The position numbers were made by a program, and so were the translations under genes. From Favolaschia claudopus (Eukaryota > Basidiomycota > Agaricomycetes > Agaricales > Mycenaceae), in NCBI GenBank assembly GCA_037176885.1, contig JAWWNJ010000005.1, forward strand, positions 2,604,001 to 2,668,000: a stretch of DNA of 64,000 bases, in the 5' to 3' direction. This document shows positions 23,125 to 35,606 of this stretch, piece after piece; position 1 is the stretch's first letter; every line of letters begins with the position of its first letter. Under the pieces are notes generated by a model that was not told the origin of the DNA, searched no databases, and was given only the letters and a program-made list of their open reading frames with translations.

Positions 23125-23722
23125 AACACTACTAACGAAGTGAAGGAAAGTGGAGAAAGGGTTTGAAAGGGTTGAAGGGGGTGAAGGTGAGGGGGAAAAG
23201 TACGGGATTCCATGGTTTTGCGATTATATATGTAACTGGACCGTCGGACGTGAGGGAAGCGGTACAAATCTTGGCGCTGCACAGCTCGGCATGATCACCG
23301 CCTCACATCGCCCGTCGCCCGACTGTGCGGGCATGCAGATCCTAGGATCCTCCTGAAAGCAGCCTTGAGTCCTTGACAAACTAGAGCCATTTATTACAAC
23401 ATTAAATATTCTCGATGCCTTGTGTCCCAGTCGGTTCTTTGAATTTTCCCCCCCATAACTCGGACTGCGAGCGGCGATCTGGGCTTTGGAGCAAATGATA
23501 AAGATTGTCCGTTTCCCCGTGTCGGTACTCCGTTCTTCACCGGCTGTATCAATTCTGTGTTGAAGAAGGGTGGAGAATGTCTCGCTTGGCTCCAGGCAAT
23601 CAAGAAATTGAGCGTCCATTATCATAGCAGTGAAGAGAACGAGCAAATACAGGGTACGGATGGACACACAGACGCACACAACGCTAAAAACAAAACCTAC
23701 CAATCTAAAATAGGAATCGGTA
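23125..23722. other. intergenic region, no gene seen
   Basis: Promoter of the SUR7/PalI-type gene on the left and 3' flank of the CK2-beta gene on the right. No other element recognised. Confidence 0.4.
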
Positions 23723-25030
23723 TCACGACGCTCGCGCCTCCAAGTCCTCCAGCTTCCCCACCTGTCTATGTCTTGCAGTCAGCATGGAACGCAAGAAAGC
23801 GGAGAGCAAAACTAACCGATCCCGCGTTGCCTCCTGCCACCGCTGGAGCTTCGCCGTCTCATGCAACTGGAACCCATAAATCCGTGGCCGGTACCTCTCC
23901 GCCTTCAGCGCGACACTCGCCGTACTGATCCCCTCCCCAACGCTCTCCGTCCCCGTAGCATCCGGCAACAGTTCCTCGCCCCTCCCCCTCCTCTGCCGCA
24001 CCTTACTCCCACCCTCACTACTGTTAGCATTGCTGTTGTTATTCGCAGACGAAGGCCCGTCGAGCGGCGGGCCCGTCTTAGGCGGGATGAGGGTGGGGTA
24101 GACGAGGAAGAGCAGGTGAGGGAAGGTGGTGCCGAAGTATGCGCCGTCGATGGAGCCGTGGCGGGAGGATTTGGGGGAGTAGAGGTCTTCGCAGCGGCCG
24201 CAGTAGAGTTTGACGGATTTTTCGTAGGGGATGTCGATGAGACCCACGGGGAGGAGGGATTGGGATTGGCAGAGGACGCGAGGGCAGCGGCCGAAGTCGC
24301 CGCGTTTGTATTTCTCGACCTGGGTGTAAGTGTTAGTGACTGGTGTGAAAGATTTGAGAGCGACGAGGAGTTGGTATTTAGGCTTTATCGTGAAAGGTGT
24401 GGACAAAACGGAGAATTTAAAACACATGCAAAACCTCCCCTGCGTCCAGGGGAGGGCCACGCATCGCGATTTTCGCGAATTCAGACGTAGAGAACAATTC
24501 GAAATCTACGCACCATCTTTGCCAGCCCTCGCGCCGTCACTATCCATCTCGCATGAATCAACCCATACAACAGCCGCGCTTGCACATCGAGCGACCCCCG
24601 CAACTCGTCCTGCACTTCATCGTCTACAATTCACACACATTCACACGATTTTAGTGTCAAGTCGTCCAACCGCCAGAACAGAAAGTGCGTACCTAGCTGG
24701 TCCGTTATAAGATCCAACGCCTGCGCATAATTGGCTACCTCATTGTTGAGACCCGTCAGGTTGAATCGGTCGAGGATAAAGTCTTCGTCGACTTCGCAGA
24801 AATACTCGTTGCCTTTAGAGGAGAGGAACCACGAGATCCACTAGACGGCACACATATCCGTCTCAGCATAGAGATACAACAAAACTGTTGAAGCGAAGGT
24901 GCTCACTGTGCTATTGAACGAGGTAGTGAGCCACGAGGAGAACGGGTGCAACGGCGACGACAAGAAAGACCAACCTAGAATAATCCGAATCCGAGCCCGT
25001 CGAGATATCCTCCACTGCGCGGCGAAGCAT
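23723..25030 (-). CDS. ckb1: casein kinase 2 regulatory (beta) subunit
   Basis: Six exons (24975-25030, 24907-24910, 24693-24840, 24514-24623, 23817-24319, 23723-23765) sum to 864 nt and close in frame to 287 residues. Diagnostic parts are [20 protein letters not shown], the LTGLN block, [12 protein letters not shown] with a downstream [10 protein letters not shown] that complete the zinc ribbon (four Cys), and [13 protein letters not shown]. An Asn/Ser/Gly-rich insert of about 60 residues separates [10 protein letters not shown] from [11 protein letters not shown], as in yeast CKB1-type subunits. The protein dimerises and stabilises the CK2 holoenzyme. A 4-nt exon (CACA, 24907-24910) is needed to restore frame and yields SSTWISW at the junction. 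One intron (24320-24513) is unusually long. The 35-bp motif at 25114-25148 lies just upstream. Confidence 0.93.
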
Positions 25031-25113
25031 TTTCAGTTTTGGTGGGTCAACGGAGAGGAGAGAAATGACCGAACTTTCAATCACACAATCGCGCCCGGCT
25101 GGAGGAGTTGATT

Positions 25114-25148
25114 CAATTCCGCCTCCACGTGGGAACCCAATCGGGAAA
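25114..25148 (-). promoter_or_regulatory. 35-bp promoter motif, copy 1
   Basis: On the minus strand this begins TTTCCCGATTGGGTT and ends GGAGGCGGAATTG, with a central CACGTG E-box and a CCAAT box (ATTGG). It is 84-118 bases upstream of the CK2-beta start. A second copy differing at one base lies at 42439-42473. Confidence 0.6.
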
Positions 25149-26892
25149 TATTTTACGGGCAGTGGGGCGGTGCATTTGATGCGGCGGACTCTCGGTGATT
25201 GCCGGCACACCTTATGGACTTGGTCGCAAACGTCGCTCTGTGAACAGAACAAGCCCTTTTATCATGAGAGGTACAGTACAGTAACATTCAATAGGTATAA
25301 AATACAAATCAAAGCATTTTGTATGAGTATAATAAGGTAATAAAATCAATTTCGCGGTTGCGGCGTTGCTGTATGATGGAAGGAATACATCGGCTGATGT
25401 CCTCGAGGCAGCGGATAGTAGAGCGGGGACTGGTAGGCTGTCGATAGAGGGAATGGGGGGGCATGGCTTGGGACTGAAAGCACAGAGGGAGAGGCAGCGG
25501 GGACAGGGATAATAGGCAGACCGGGAGATTGCGATGATTGCGTCGTTTTCTTCGTCGCGGCCTTCTTCTGTTTCGCGCTGGCCTTGTTGCCGCTACTTGC
25601 TCCCGCACCATAAGACGGATCGCCTACGGGTATACGCTTTGTCTTGATGCCGGGCATCATTGCCCGTTGTGTGGATTTCCAGCCGGACGACATATTTGAT
25701 TGTAAGTCCTGTGCCGATGGAAGAACGCCGCCTGAGTCAGTTTCTAGGAGCAGAGCGTCGACCGCAGCTTCGAGGACTGGAAGAGATGGTGGTATCGTTT
25801 CCTTCTTGCGGTGTCGTAAGCGTCCGGCCAACCGCTCGAGTTTTTCCGCTACTGACGTGAGAGTCGACTTCACGGCTGATGAGGGAGTTGCAAGCAGTGG
25901 GGGCAGCTGGTGCGGTGTGTTGACTGGTTCTGTTGGCTCCAGGTAGCTGTCGCTATTGTCGTCTTGGCTCAGCGCAAGTACATCAGAGTTTTCGGCCGGT
26001 AAATCATCGGACTGATCTTCATCATCGAGGAGATGGTCATCGTCGAAGAGGGTTTGGACGGCGCAGAGATGCTTGCAGAAGCAAATCAAGGGGTAGTCGA
26101 GGCACTGGCAGGAATAGTTATCGATGTCGACTTCGTAGGTCTTGGAAGGATTTGATTCCGATGGCACCAAGAACTTGACGTCGGATAGCTGCTGAATATC
26201 TTTCTTCTGATAACATTTGCTTCGCTTGATGATAGCCTTGCGTTTCTTGACCTCAAGATCAGGTCCTTCGAAGCCCAAGTCCCGACGCCGCTGCTTGAGA
26301 GCATAGTAAGGCGCAACATCGGCTATGAGGGTATAGAGCAGGTGGTCCAAGCGCCGGTTTCGTTTGCCATGAAGGAATTTGCCCTTCAAGACGTGGTGCC
26401 ACCTAAAAAAAGTCAGCGCTGACGGTAACCGGAACGGGAGAACACCTGTACGCTTCCACGAGCATGTTGGTGTCGCACGCCTCGAAGATGTTCCGTGGGT
26501 TTCGGTGTACACCCGACCACATTCGAATAACCTCTGCCGACATCCACTGTTTCTTGAGGTAAGTCACGAACGCTGAAGGCGCCATGGCTTGAATCTTGAT
26601 CCATGCGGCGTCAAATTCAGACTGTGTAGTCATCCTCGGCCATTTTTTGAGTAGCGCCCAGAGTTCCTCGTGGTCGGATATGTGGAAGTGTTGCTGCCAG
26701 GCGTGGAGTACATGCCACCAGCAAAGCAAGATGAAAGACAGATAGTAGACAGCGGCGCAAGCGTTGATCTGTGCTTGATCAAAATCGGTCATGATGAAGC
26801 TCGGCGAGATTGTCGGATTGCGAGCCTTGTGCAGGGCGAGGAAGTATTGAATTGTTTCCTGCGTCCCGCTCGATGCAATCATCCATGCGCAG

Positions 26893-26900
26893 GGAATTCC
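26893..26900. repeat. hAT target-site duplication, left copy
   Basis: GGAATTCC directly before the left terminus of the hAT element, identical to 31035-31042. Confidence 0.9.
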
Positions 26901-27229
26901 TAGTGCTTCCGCAAGGCGAGGTCAAGGCACCTCAAGGTGATGGGCCATCAACCTCGGCGCACCTTGAGGTGACATCACCTTGCCTCAAGGTGGCGCCGAG
27001 GTCGCATCCGGAAATGGAAATACGGTGTCCCACGGGTTGATTTTCCATCGTCTTGCTTCGCATTCGGTCCGTAGCGCTCGAGCATTAACAGAAAGATGTA
27101 CAGGGAAGTAGAATAGTGTATTGAACATGAATATAAACTAAAATACAGGGGTTAGTAAGTAAAAAAGCAAGATATGAGTAATTAGTCGGTGATTACAGTC
27201 GAAATAAAGTACAAGTCAGTAAAAGACAA

Positions 27230-30200
27230 TTATTGAGAGGAGGAATAAGACGAATTAACAAGGTCTTCAAGCTCATCCATTCGACCCTGAGCCAGTAGCG
27301 TATCAATTACATTTGGGTCCACATCAATGACCGAAAGCTCTGCCTCGGTTGCGACCAAATCGTGCGTAAATGTAAGGCGATCTTGACGGTAAATGAACTT
27401 GAGGATTTGAAGCATCTCAAACATGCGGGGGGAAAGATTGTTGCGCCGGTGGGTGTCAGTCTCCTTGCTTGATGAAAACACCCGCTCGCATGGGACAGCG
27501 GATGCTTGAACAGGCAAGACATCAAGGGCCACACAGAAGAGATATTTGAACTTGAATTGGCGTCGCTGAAACAGTTTTGAATAGGCTGGAATGAAAGTGA
27601 AGGATTTGAGCTTACCTCCCAATACGCAACGAGGTCAAAGTTCTCCATCTCAGGATTGTTCTCGTCGAGCAGTCCTTCTGCTTCATAAGCTGAGAGCTCT
27701 TCATCGACGAGGCGCTCGTCCTCAAGCACCGCTCGGCGCTCCGCTTCAGCCCTATCTTCCTCTGTTTGTGCCTCTGCAGGAGGTGAGGGGGTTGGGGCAT
27801 CGATGTCGGGGTTGGAAAGTGATTTTGACAGTGCATTAAACCGCGCAAACCCCGATGACAGCGCCCGCGCGCCGTGAGAAGACGACGGCGCAGACACAGC
27901 TCGCCGACCCACGCACGTCGGGATCTGTACAGCAGCAAGGCTGGCCTCACGACTCCGTGTCTCCCTGCGATATTCGAGCATCTGTAAAGTGTGAATTAAT
28001 AACTTGCTTTTGACACAGACACCAATCAAACTTACCGAGCCGCGAATTGCCTTTCTCGCATTATCAGCATCGACAGCGGACCAGTTCTCCCTGATCCATT
28101 TGAGTTTAATGGCCGGGTTCAAGACTACAGCACAATCAACTTAGCGCAAATCACTGACGGAAGTAAAATTTACTCACTCATCGCGGTGGCGTAGATCTTC
28201 GTACGACGAGACACGTTAAGATATTCATCGAGCTTGTCGATGATAGCGTTGATGCTGAAGCTCAGCTTGTCGAGCTCGACCGCAAGATTCTTCAGCATCA
28301 CGATAAGTTGTTCATACATTGGAAGAACAAACGAGAGGGTTGGGGTTTGTTCCCCGGACACGATCTCCTGGATGGTATGTGGAATGAGGAGGATCCTTCG
28401 AATGTCGGAAAGAACTTCGAAGGCCTCCTTGCTGAGTGCATAATACTGGATGTCGGCTTGCTTCGGGTCGGCCAAAAACTTATCGACAGCCTGGTAATCA
28501 ATGTAAGAAGAGGTTTTAATAAGAATAGGCAATCAACGAGAACACAAACCAGATACTGTTCAATGAGACGATCAATCATCAAAAATGTTGCCGACCAACG
28601 AGTTTCAACATCTTTTAACAAGCTGACAACCCGAAGCTGCCGCGCTGGCTTCCCTGCCGCTGCGAAACCCCCCGCCTCGTTTCCCTCGATGATGATCTTC
28701 TCGAAGTTTTCGCGGCGCTGGCCCGAGGCCCGGCATTGAGTAACAAGCGAGCGTGCGGACGCGACGGGGTCGGAGTTGATAGCAGTCCAATATGCGAGGT
28801 TTTCGTAAAGTGATTCAGAGATGATGTTGCCATTGTTGTCGAGAACGACGTCCGGTGCGTAAGCGGGGAAGTCAGCGATTTCAGACAAACCAGCCTTGAC
28901 TGCAATGTTGACAACGTGAGGAAAGCAGCTAGCATGCAAACTCAATAAATAGGAACACGAGAGATGAGAGAGAAACAGACGCACCGTATGCGGTTGCCTT
29001 CATTGTCGAAGGGAATACCAATCGCGTTGAATTCGTCCCCAATCTGGTCCATGGCAGTATTGTTGTTCGACGCGTTGTCGCAGGTGACCATTCCCATCTG
29101 TTTTAGCGTCAGAAAACAAGATGAATTCAGAATAAAACTGACCTTATGTAAACAACCAATTTCTTTGACGACTTGCACAAAGATTTTGCCGATATTCGCG
29201 CCCGTGTGACTGCCTTGTATATGACGAAAGGCTACAAGCCTCGTCTTGAGCACCAGGTGGCCCGCTGAATCGCGCACAATGTAATGGGCGGTCACCGCCA
29301 TGTGCGACGCCAAACTGTGCTGGCTCCAGATGTCCGTTGTAAATGAAACTCGTCCGACAGCGCTCTTCAAAATATACATTAGAATATAACATATCTGAGA
29401 CAACTCAAGCTCACCATAATCTCCTTGATCATATTGTCGTATTCAACCTGGAATCGAGCGGTTATAAGTTCGGCCATCCTCGTACGGTGCGGGATATCGT
29501 GGTCATCCAAATCAGCACCAATGAATAAGAGGAGATCCCGAAGCTCGGGACAATCAACTACGTCGATTGACTTGACGCCATGATAAGCTGAAGATAAAAG
29601 AACCAACGAATAAACTCACTTGATCATCAACGGCAATCCACCTTACGAGCCGCTCGTAAAAACCCGGGAGCGAGAACTCCTCGCGTTCGCCGGGTGCGCT
29701 GACAGATTCCGCGCCGAATTTCTCCCATCCTTTGAGATGCTTGTGGAACACGATCTCCCGCCAAACCTTGAAATGCGCAGATTTGAGGTGATCCCGAATA
29801 ACAGAGGTTTGCCCGTCGCCATTTTTCCAAACTTTCCACTTGTCGATTCTGCGAACACAGTCAGATGATTACGACAGCAAGAAAATTACTTACTTGCAAA
29901 AACGGCAAGAAATGTGCGAAAATTCCTTCTTGTCCGGCTGTCTAGTTGACCACTCGACGTTTTCCGGAGGCGAGGTAGGTGCCACATCCGAGTGTTCACC
30001 TCTCACAAAGAACCAGACGTCGGTAGCAAGATGGGTGGAGGCTGCAGGCTTGTCTAGAATTGAGTCGAAGTCGACGCCGGGAATATTTACGAAGGCCGGA
30101 TGGAAAGTGGATTCAGACGCAGCCGCAGCTGCGTCAGCGCTGGCAGATGAGGGACCAACCCCAAAAACAGATGGGGCATTCGACGAAGTGCTGGGATTGA

Positions 30201-30600
30201 CGCGTCGGCGGGAGCGAGATGGCCCAGCACCGTCGGCAGGAGCCTTGCGCTTCCGACGAGTACGAGGCTGCGCAGGGGTAGGTGCTGCAGCTGCAATGTT
30301 TGTAACGTTCCCCAGAGGTGGTCTGTCCTGGGAAGAAGTATTTGCGGGTGCGGCGATGTTGAACGAAGCGGGGAAGGTATTTTGAAACGCCAAATCCGGG
30401 GGAGCACCGGATGTAACAGCGAACGGCGGGTTCGGCCCAAAATTGGCCAGCATGTGTGGTGGCGGAAAGTTCAATGGGGGCCATTGCCCTTGAGCATGAG
30501 GGGAGGCGAAAGGCTGGTAGTAATAGTCGTTCCGAAGCGGTGTCCGGAGAGAGCAAGTGCAAGCTTGCGGATTGCCGCACTGACAAGCCGGGGACGACAT
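27230..30600 (-). CDS. hAT transposase
   Basis: More than eight exons on the minus strand starting at ATG 30600, with a TATA box at 30639-30646. The N-terminus is Pro/Ala-rich with a CQCGNPQACTC cluster, followed by basic RTRRKRKAP and a BED-type zinc finger (SHISCRFC, with the HLKSAH histidines in the next exon). The RNase H-like core includes SFTTDIWSQHSLASHMAV (first catalytic Asp), VTCDNASNNNTAMD (second), CFPHVVNIAVKAGL and VETRWSATFLMIDRL. The C-terminal hAT dimerisation domain is present (VPCERVFSSSKETDTHRRNN, then LSPRMFEMLQILKF). No stop or frameshift was noticed in the parts checked, so the enzyme may be active; it would bind the TAGTGCT termini. Confidence 0.88.
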
Positions 30601-30638
30601 GGTAAAGTTGGAGGGGATAATGTATGTATTGGTGGGGT

Positions 30639-30646
30639 ATTTATAC
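30639..30646 (-). promoter_or_regulatory. TATA box of the hAT transposase gene
   Basis: Minus strand reads TATAAATA about 40 bases upstream of the ATG at 30600. Confidence 0.5.
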
Positions 30647-31034
30647 AATTCTGCGAGGCTAATGGACCGACTTTGGGCATACCTGAGCGTCATTACCCTC
30701 AGCCCAACTCCAACCTCCTCCTTCACCATTCCACGTGTTTCAGAGATTTGCGCGGCGCGCAAGTGGCGCGTGGAGTAGAGACGTCATCAACAAGCGAGAA
30801 TTGGATGATTTGGTGGACGGGACGGCGAGAACGACGCGCAGGAAGAGGGAGAGAGCGACGCGCGACGCGTCTGTAACGCTGCTAGTCACGCCGTGGGCTT
30901 GTAGAAGCACCGGCAGTAGAGCGGCTGCGGCCTTGAGGTGCGTCGAGGTGATGGGACCTCGACTGCCAGATAAGGGAAGCACATCAAGGTGAGGTCACCT
31001 CGCCTCCGAGGCCCTCCACCTTGCGGCAGCACTA

Positions 31035-31042
31035 GGAATTCC
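31035..31042. repeat. hAT target-site duplication, right copy
   Basis: GGAATTCC directly after the right terminus, identical to 26893-26900. Seven of these bases are the first bases of MULE exon 3. Confidence 0.9.
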
Positions 31043-31539
31043 TTGAAGATTAATTAGCGCGGCAATAAATAATAAGTTATAGATGTACCATTGCCCCATC
31101 TGTTGCGTACAAGCAGTGTGGTGAGTGTCGTGTTTTCGTACATGGTTACATTGTGGGTCCCGTCGATGCACAAGATATGCTGGCCGTGCTTGACGAACAT
31201 TTTTTGTTGCCATTTGGTTTGGACCATGAGGGAGAAGACGTCGGGGGCGAGACCAGAGCCGGGAGGAGGTGGATCTGTTTTTGATTTGAATCCAAGAAGG
31301 TGGCCGTCGGCACGTAGTTTTTCGACCCATTGAAGTGTAGACTGCCCGTCGTCCTTGTGCAATCGAACGGTTTCAGCTTCGATGTCTTTTTGAATACGTC
31401 TGATGTCGCGCAGTTGGATGAATTCGGTTCTTGAAGCCACAAAGCCGTCGTCAAGGTCTTCCTCAAAGAGATTATCATTGTCGTATATCCCGCGATGAAC
31501 ATGTTGAACCGGACACTGTGGGAAGAAAACCCACTTGGT

Positions 31540-31685
31540 CTGAGTAGGGACCCACTCAGTCCGAGAATTCCCTACTCGGAATGAGTGGGTCCGCGTCCGA
31601 GTAGGTTTTGGCCTACTCAACCTGAGTATGCCGAACCTACTCGGCACAAATCTACTCACCATGAGTGGATTTCCGAAAATCAACC
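31540..31685 (+). repeat. left subterminal repeats of CACTA-like element
   Basis: Alternating copies of CCTACTCGG and CCGAGTGGG-like 9-12 base motifs in both orientations. Confidence 0.7.
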
Positions 31686-34600
31686 GGCATGGCCTCCGAA
31701 CTGATGCTCGCGTATTCGGCACTATTCAAGTGATCAGATGTGATGTGGCGATGGTGTGCCGGTTCGGGCACATGTACAGTATGGCAAGTTATCAATATTG
31801 TGGATTCGAAGTTGATGATCGTATGAGCTACACACCTTGATTAGATTCTATCCGAGTCAGCGTACGCCGCCCACTGTTTATACTTCAATTATAAGTGACG
31901 AAGCATGTGTCGGAGTACCTTCGTGCCGTATCGGCAATCGACTCGGAGGTTCAACTCGCAGCTTACTCGTTGAAGCTTCCCTTCGGACTGAATAATTTGC
32001 TCATGTATGAACTCAGTGAATGATCAGAGCTACCAGGCCCAGCTCACACTGTGAGCGTATTGGTTTGCCACTTGCTTAGCTTTGGGCACCGTTTCGATTT
32101 GTTGAAACCTGAAATTTGACGAAGTCAAGACCGAGTTGCGAGACAGAAGCGGACAAATAATTTCGGAATTTATCTGAATTTTATTTCGGAATTTATCTGA
32201 ATTTTTGAGAATTTTCGGCCGAGTCGTTTGAAACGCGACTTTCGGACTTAGCGAAAACGCGACGCGTCAGTCAGGTGATGTGTTACTGCGTGACATGTAA
32301 CACATCGCTCCTTTTCCTTATCCTTCATCTTCTGGCTCGCCCCGCGCCGTCTCGTGCCTCTATGCGCCTAAATACGATATAGGACGACTACCAAGGGCTA
32401 TTGACACGTCTTACGCCGCCCCATAGCCTGGATCATGCCCAAATATCGGTCTCTGAGGCTGATTACGTCTCCCACCAACATCGCCGCATTGCACGCGTTC
32501 GACGCGTCTCATCGTCTTCTGCGGGTGCTCTGACGACTATGAGGCCTCTTCAATCCCTCTCGAGCTTGTCAGCTATTCCCTCCCGCTGCTCTTTGCCTTG
32601 CATGAGGGACATGAGTACCTTCCTCAGAACTTTGCACGAAGGACGTCGATGACTGACGCGAATTTGTTCAAAGAGATGATTTTGGCGTGCTTTGCACTTC
32701 AGACGAACCTCATATCCAACTGAAGGTGCGTGTTTTGTCTCTCCCTCCCTCCCATCTCTCTCAATCACGTCCCTCCAGCGCCATCTGTTTGCCATAGGCT
32801 CAGCGCTGACAAGACGTCTCCCATCTTCCCACCTCTTTTCTAGTCAATCTCAACCTGCGCACTTGCAATCTCCTCGACCTCCCCACCACCATTCCCCCAT
32901 GCATCGGCGACGAGCTCAGATGGCTACGAATGTGCGTGGGGTTCTGCTTTCTCTGTTGGTTACCCCGCTAACGCAATTACCTCGCCCTCAGCCCTCCGCC
33001 ACCCTCTCTTCCCTTGCACCGCCAACTCAGCAACCCGCACCCCCGGCCCGCTGTCCCAGCGCCACCGACAACGTCCCCAATTCAACCTGACGTGTGGTTA
33101 ATTACCCGTTCTCAGCGCCAACTCTCCACCGGGTTGCTCCCACCAGCTCTCCGCCTGCGGCCCGCGGTTTGGCTTCGATCACAAGCCACAGTACGCTCTC
33201 CTTTCCCCACCCCTGACCCTATCCGCGCCGGCGAGGAACGTGCTTCACTCCGCCTTGCTGGTGGCCGCGCTGACGAACGTCCTATTTCGTTGAAAGTCGG
33301 GGATGGAGTGCGCTCGGCCTTGCCATAGGCCCTATGCGCTTGTCCTCGGTATCTTTCCGCATTTCTTTTCTCTAATTGAGCATTTTTTATCTTCTTGTTT
33401 TCTCTGGGAACCAACACTAATTTGCTCCTTCTGTTCTTTGCACAGCACATCTTACTACTCCTTCTACCGTCATTCTACGCGTACGCGACCTCTGGGTTCA
33501 CTACCATGATCAATTTGCGGTCGCGTTTGGTTCAATCTCGAGAGTGCGAGTCTGAAGGGTCAATGGTGTGTTCTTCGACTAACTGTGTTCGAGTTTATGC
33601 CAGCTTCTCACGATCGTTCTTTCTCTCCCCCCTCGTTTAGTTTAATCAGCTGAATATCGTTGGTGATAGCAGGGTGGGTGTTTCATTTCTCTTCATTTTC
33701 ACCGTTGCTAACACCATCTTCTCGGACTCTGGTGGAACGAAATTACGTGGTGTGTAGTTTCTTTTCGCTTCCAATCAGCTTGACTCACATCATTCCGACG
33801 CATAGCGCGAAAGCGTCTTGGCGTTCCGTCGTCTCTGAATTGATAGTTTTTTGTGAGTGATGTTTTTCTGTCGCATACCAACTCAACTAACAATCTGCTC
33901 ATTTTAGTCGACTTTCATCGGTCTTGTCATACCCATAGTTGAATTGATGATTGGAATGGGTCGCAATCGCCGGGTTCGTTCCTCTCAATTCAGACTCATC
34001 AGTTTAGATCCAAGGCTGAATTTTCTTAGATTGACGCGGCAACGTACAGACTGGCGCCCCGCTCTACGCTCGCCCCTCGTTTCTCAATCTGCTCCGATAC
34101 AATCACATATGTTTTCCTTATTTACTTTCCTTCCTTTGATCGTATCTACTTCACTTCAAATCACTGACGAGTTTTCTTCAGAATGAATCCAGTCTTTTCC
34201 AACCTCATCAGGCCTCAGCTCTGAGCCAGATGTTTCATCGTACGGCAACCCGAGATTATCCCTTCTTCTGTCACTCATAGTGTTTCCTAGTCTCAGTTCG
34301 ACATCGAGTTCAGCGCATCGCAGTTCAGGTGAGAGTGAATTTTGAACGCAGAATACAGACTGGTTCTCGATCTACAGTGACCTGCAGTTGAAGTGGAATG
34401 CATTCAACAATGCGGTATGTTTCTTTTGGTATCTCTATCTTCCTTTGAAAATTAACCGATTTCAGTTTAAATTGGCGTCAACCGGCTTCCATCCGCGAGC
34501 ACGTTGGCAAGCATCTTGGTACGTTTGAAGTCTGATCCCGCCCCGGGTATTTGTTTGCTTCATTTATTCCAGATACAAGCCCCACGACGTATTGCTGTTC

Positions 34601-34974
34601 TTCACGCCGACGGCTGTTTCGGCGACCCTTCTTCAGGCAATGTAAGTGTTGTCCTCCTTCGATCGCTTCCGCAGACAGTGATTTCGTCCTCAGTGCGAGT
34701 TCCGTTGGTTTGTGCAAATGCTTGAATTGGTATGTTGCGGCTTTTTCTTTGGTGTGTGATTTGGGACTCAGTCATTCACAAGAATCGGCGTACTCTGACG
34801 CACCCCCAAGCTTTTCTGGCTGAACTTCACACAGCATACTAGGTTAGTGCGATTCGATCTATATCTATATACTGGGAGTTCAATACAATGGAATACAGGA
34901 CGGCGATACGGGCGGAGATGAACGTAGAAGCGAGGTATATACAGGTAGATGTGTAGCCGAAGTAATACAATTGT

Positions 34975-35235
34975 TTAACCTACTTTAATCGAGTGAAAAT
35001 CCTCTCGGGTTGAGTAGGTTAGCGCACTCTCATTGAGTAGGTAAACCCACTCAGCCCGAGTGGGTGACCCACTCAGTCCGAACTGAAAAATTGCCAAAAT
35101 CTACTCGTGGTGAGTAGGGAAACCCACTCCTCGCAAGTAGGTCACCTACTCCGTCTGAGGCGGTACCCACTCACACCGAGTGCGTTACCTACTCAAGCCA
35201 AGTGGGTCTACCTACTTGGCCTGAGTAGATTCCCT
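34975..35235 (+). repeat. right subterminal repeats of CACTA-like element
   Basis: At least twelve copies of CCCACTCNNNCCGAGTGGG / CTACTCNNNNTGAGTAGG palindromic units at roughly 20-base spacing. Confidence 0.75.
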
Positions 35236-35245
35236 CCCCATAGTG

Positions 35246-35508
35246 CCGGAGCCGCTAAGGCTATACTCGGGCAACTCGGACATCCCTGTATGTTCTCAAT
35301 AATTCTACTATGTTCTCTCCGACTCGTTCTGATTATTTACGACTCAGTTAGATAGTGACTCAGAATGTAATATGACTCGTATTCTACGTATTTATACAGC
35401 GCTGTAAACCCTATGCACTCAATCAATTTATCGTGAACCCAAATACTTTTGTGTCTCAGAGAACCATCTGCCGGTTCTCACCAACCATTAACTCGTCTAA
35501 CCTCAACA
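35246..35508 (+). repeat. copia 5' LTR, larger part
   Basis: The remainder of the 5' LTR after the CACTA-like insertion (the first copy of the CCGGA duplication plus seven bases are at 31502-31513). It matches 39950-40212 without differences by eye. Confidence 0.9.
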
Positions 35509-35606
35509 GGTTATGGGCCCTCGCCCTTAAATCTTTGAGACAGCTGAACTTGAACTACTATCAACTTACCGGAAGAACTACCGTCTATTACCACATCGAA
35601 TAAACT

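Larger units (their letters stand above)
26901..31034 (-). mobile_element. hAT transposon, apparently complete
   Basis: 4134 bp. The termini are inverted repeats: the left begins TAGTGCTTCCGCAAGG and the right, reverse complemented, begins TAGTGCTGCCGCAAGG. Subterminal CTCAAGGTG/CACCTTGAGG motifs are present at both ends. It is flanked by the 8-bp duplication GGAATTCC, as expected for hAT. It encodes one multi-exon transposase on the minus strand and sits in exon 3 of the MULE gene. Confidence 0.93.
31514..35245. mobile_element. non-autonomous CACTA-like element inside the copia 5' LTR
   Basis: 3732 bp. The ends read CACTGTGGGAAG and, reverse complemented, CACTATGGGGAG. They are followed by dense subterminal copies of YCTACTCGG/GAGTGGGT motifs (31540-31680 and 34980-35225), a CACTA-superfamily habit. 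The element is flanked by CCGGA at 31509-31513 and 35246-35250; this 5-bp duplication is longer than the 2-3 bp usual for CACTA. No transposase motifs were recognised inside, but an unusual chain of intron-like segments occupies 32700-34860. It also carries a short inverted repeat (GATGTGTTAC...GTAACACATC) near 32277. Confidence 0.75.
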
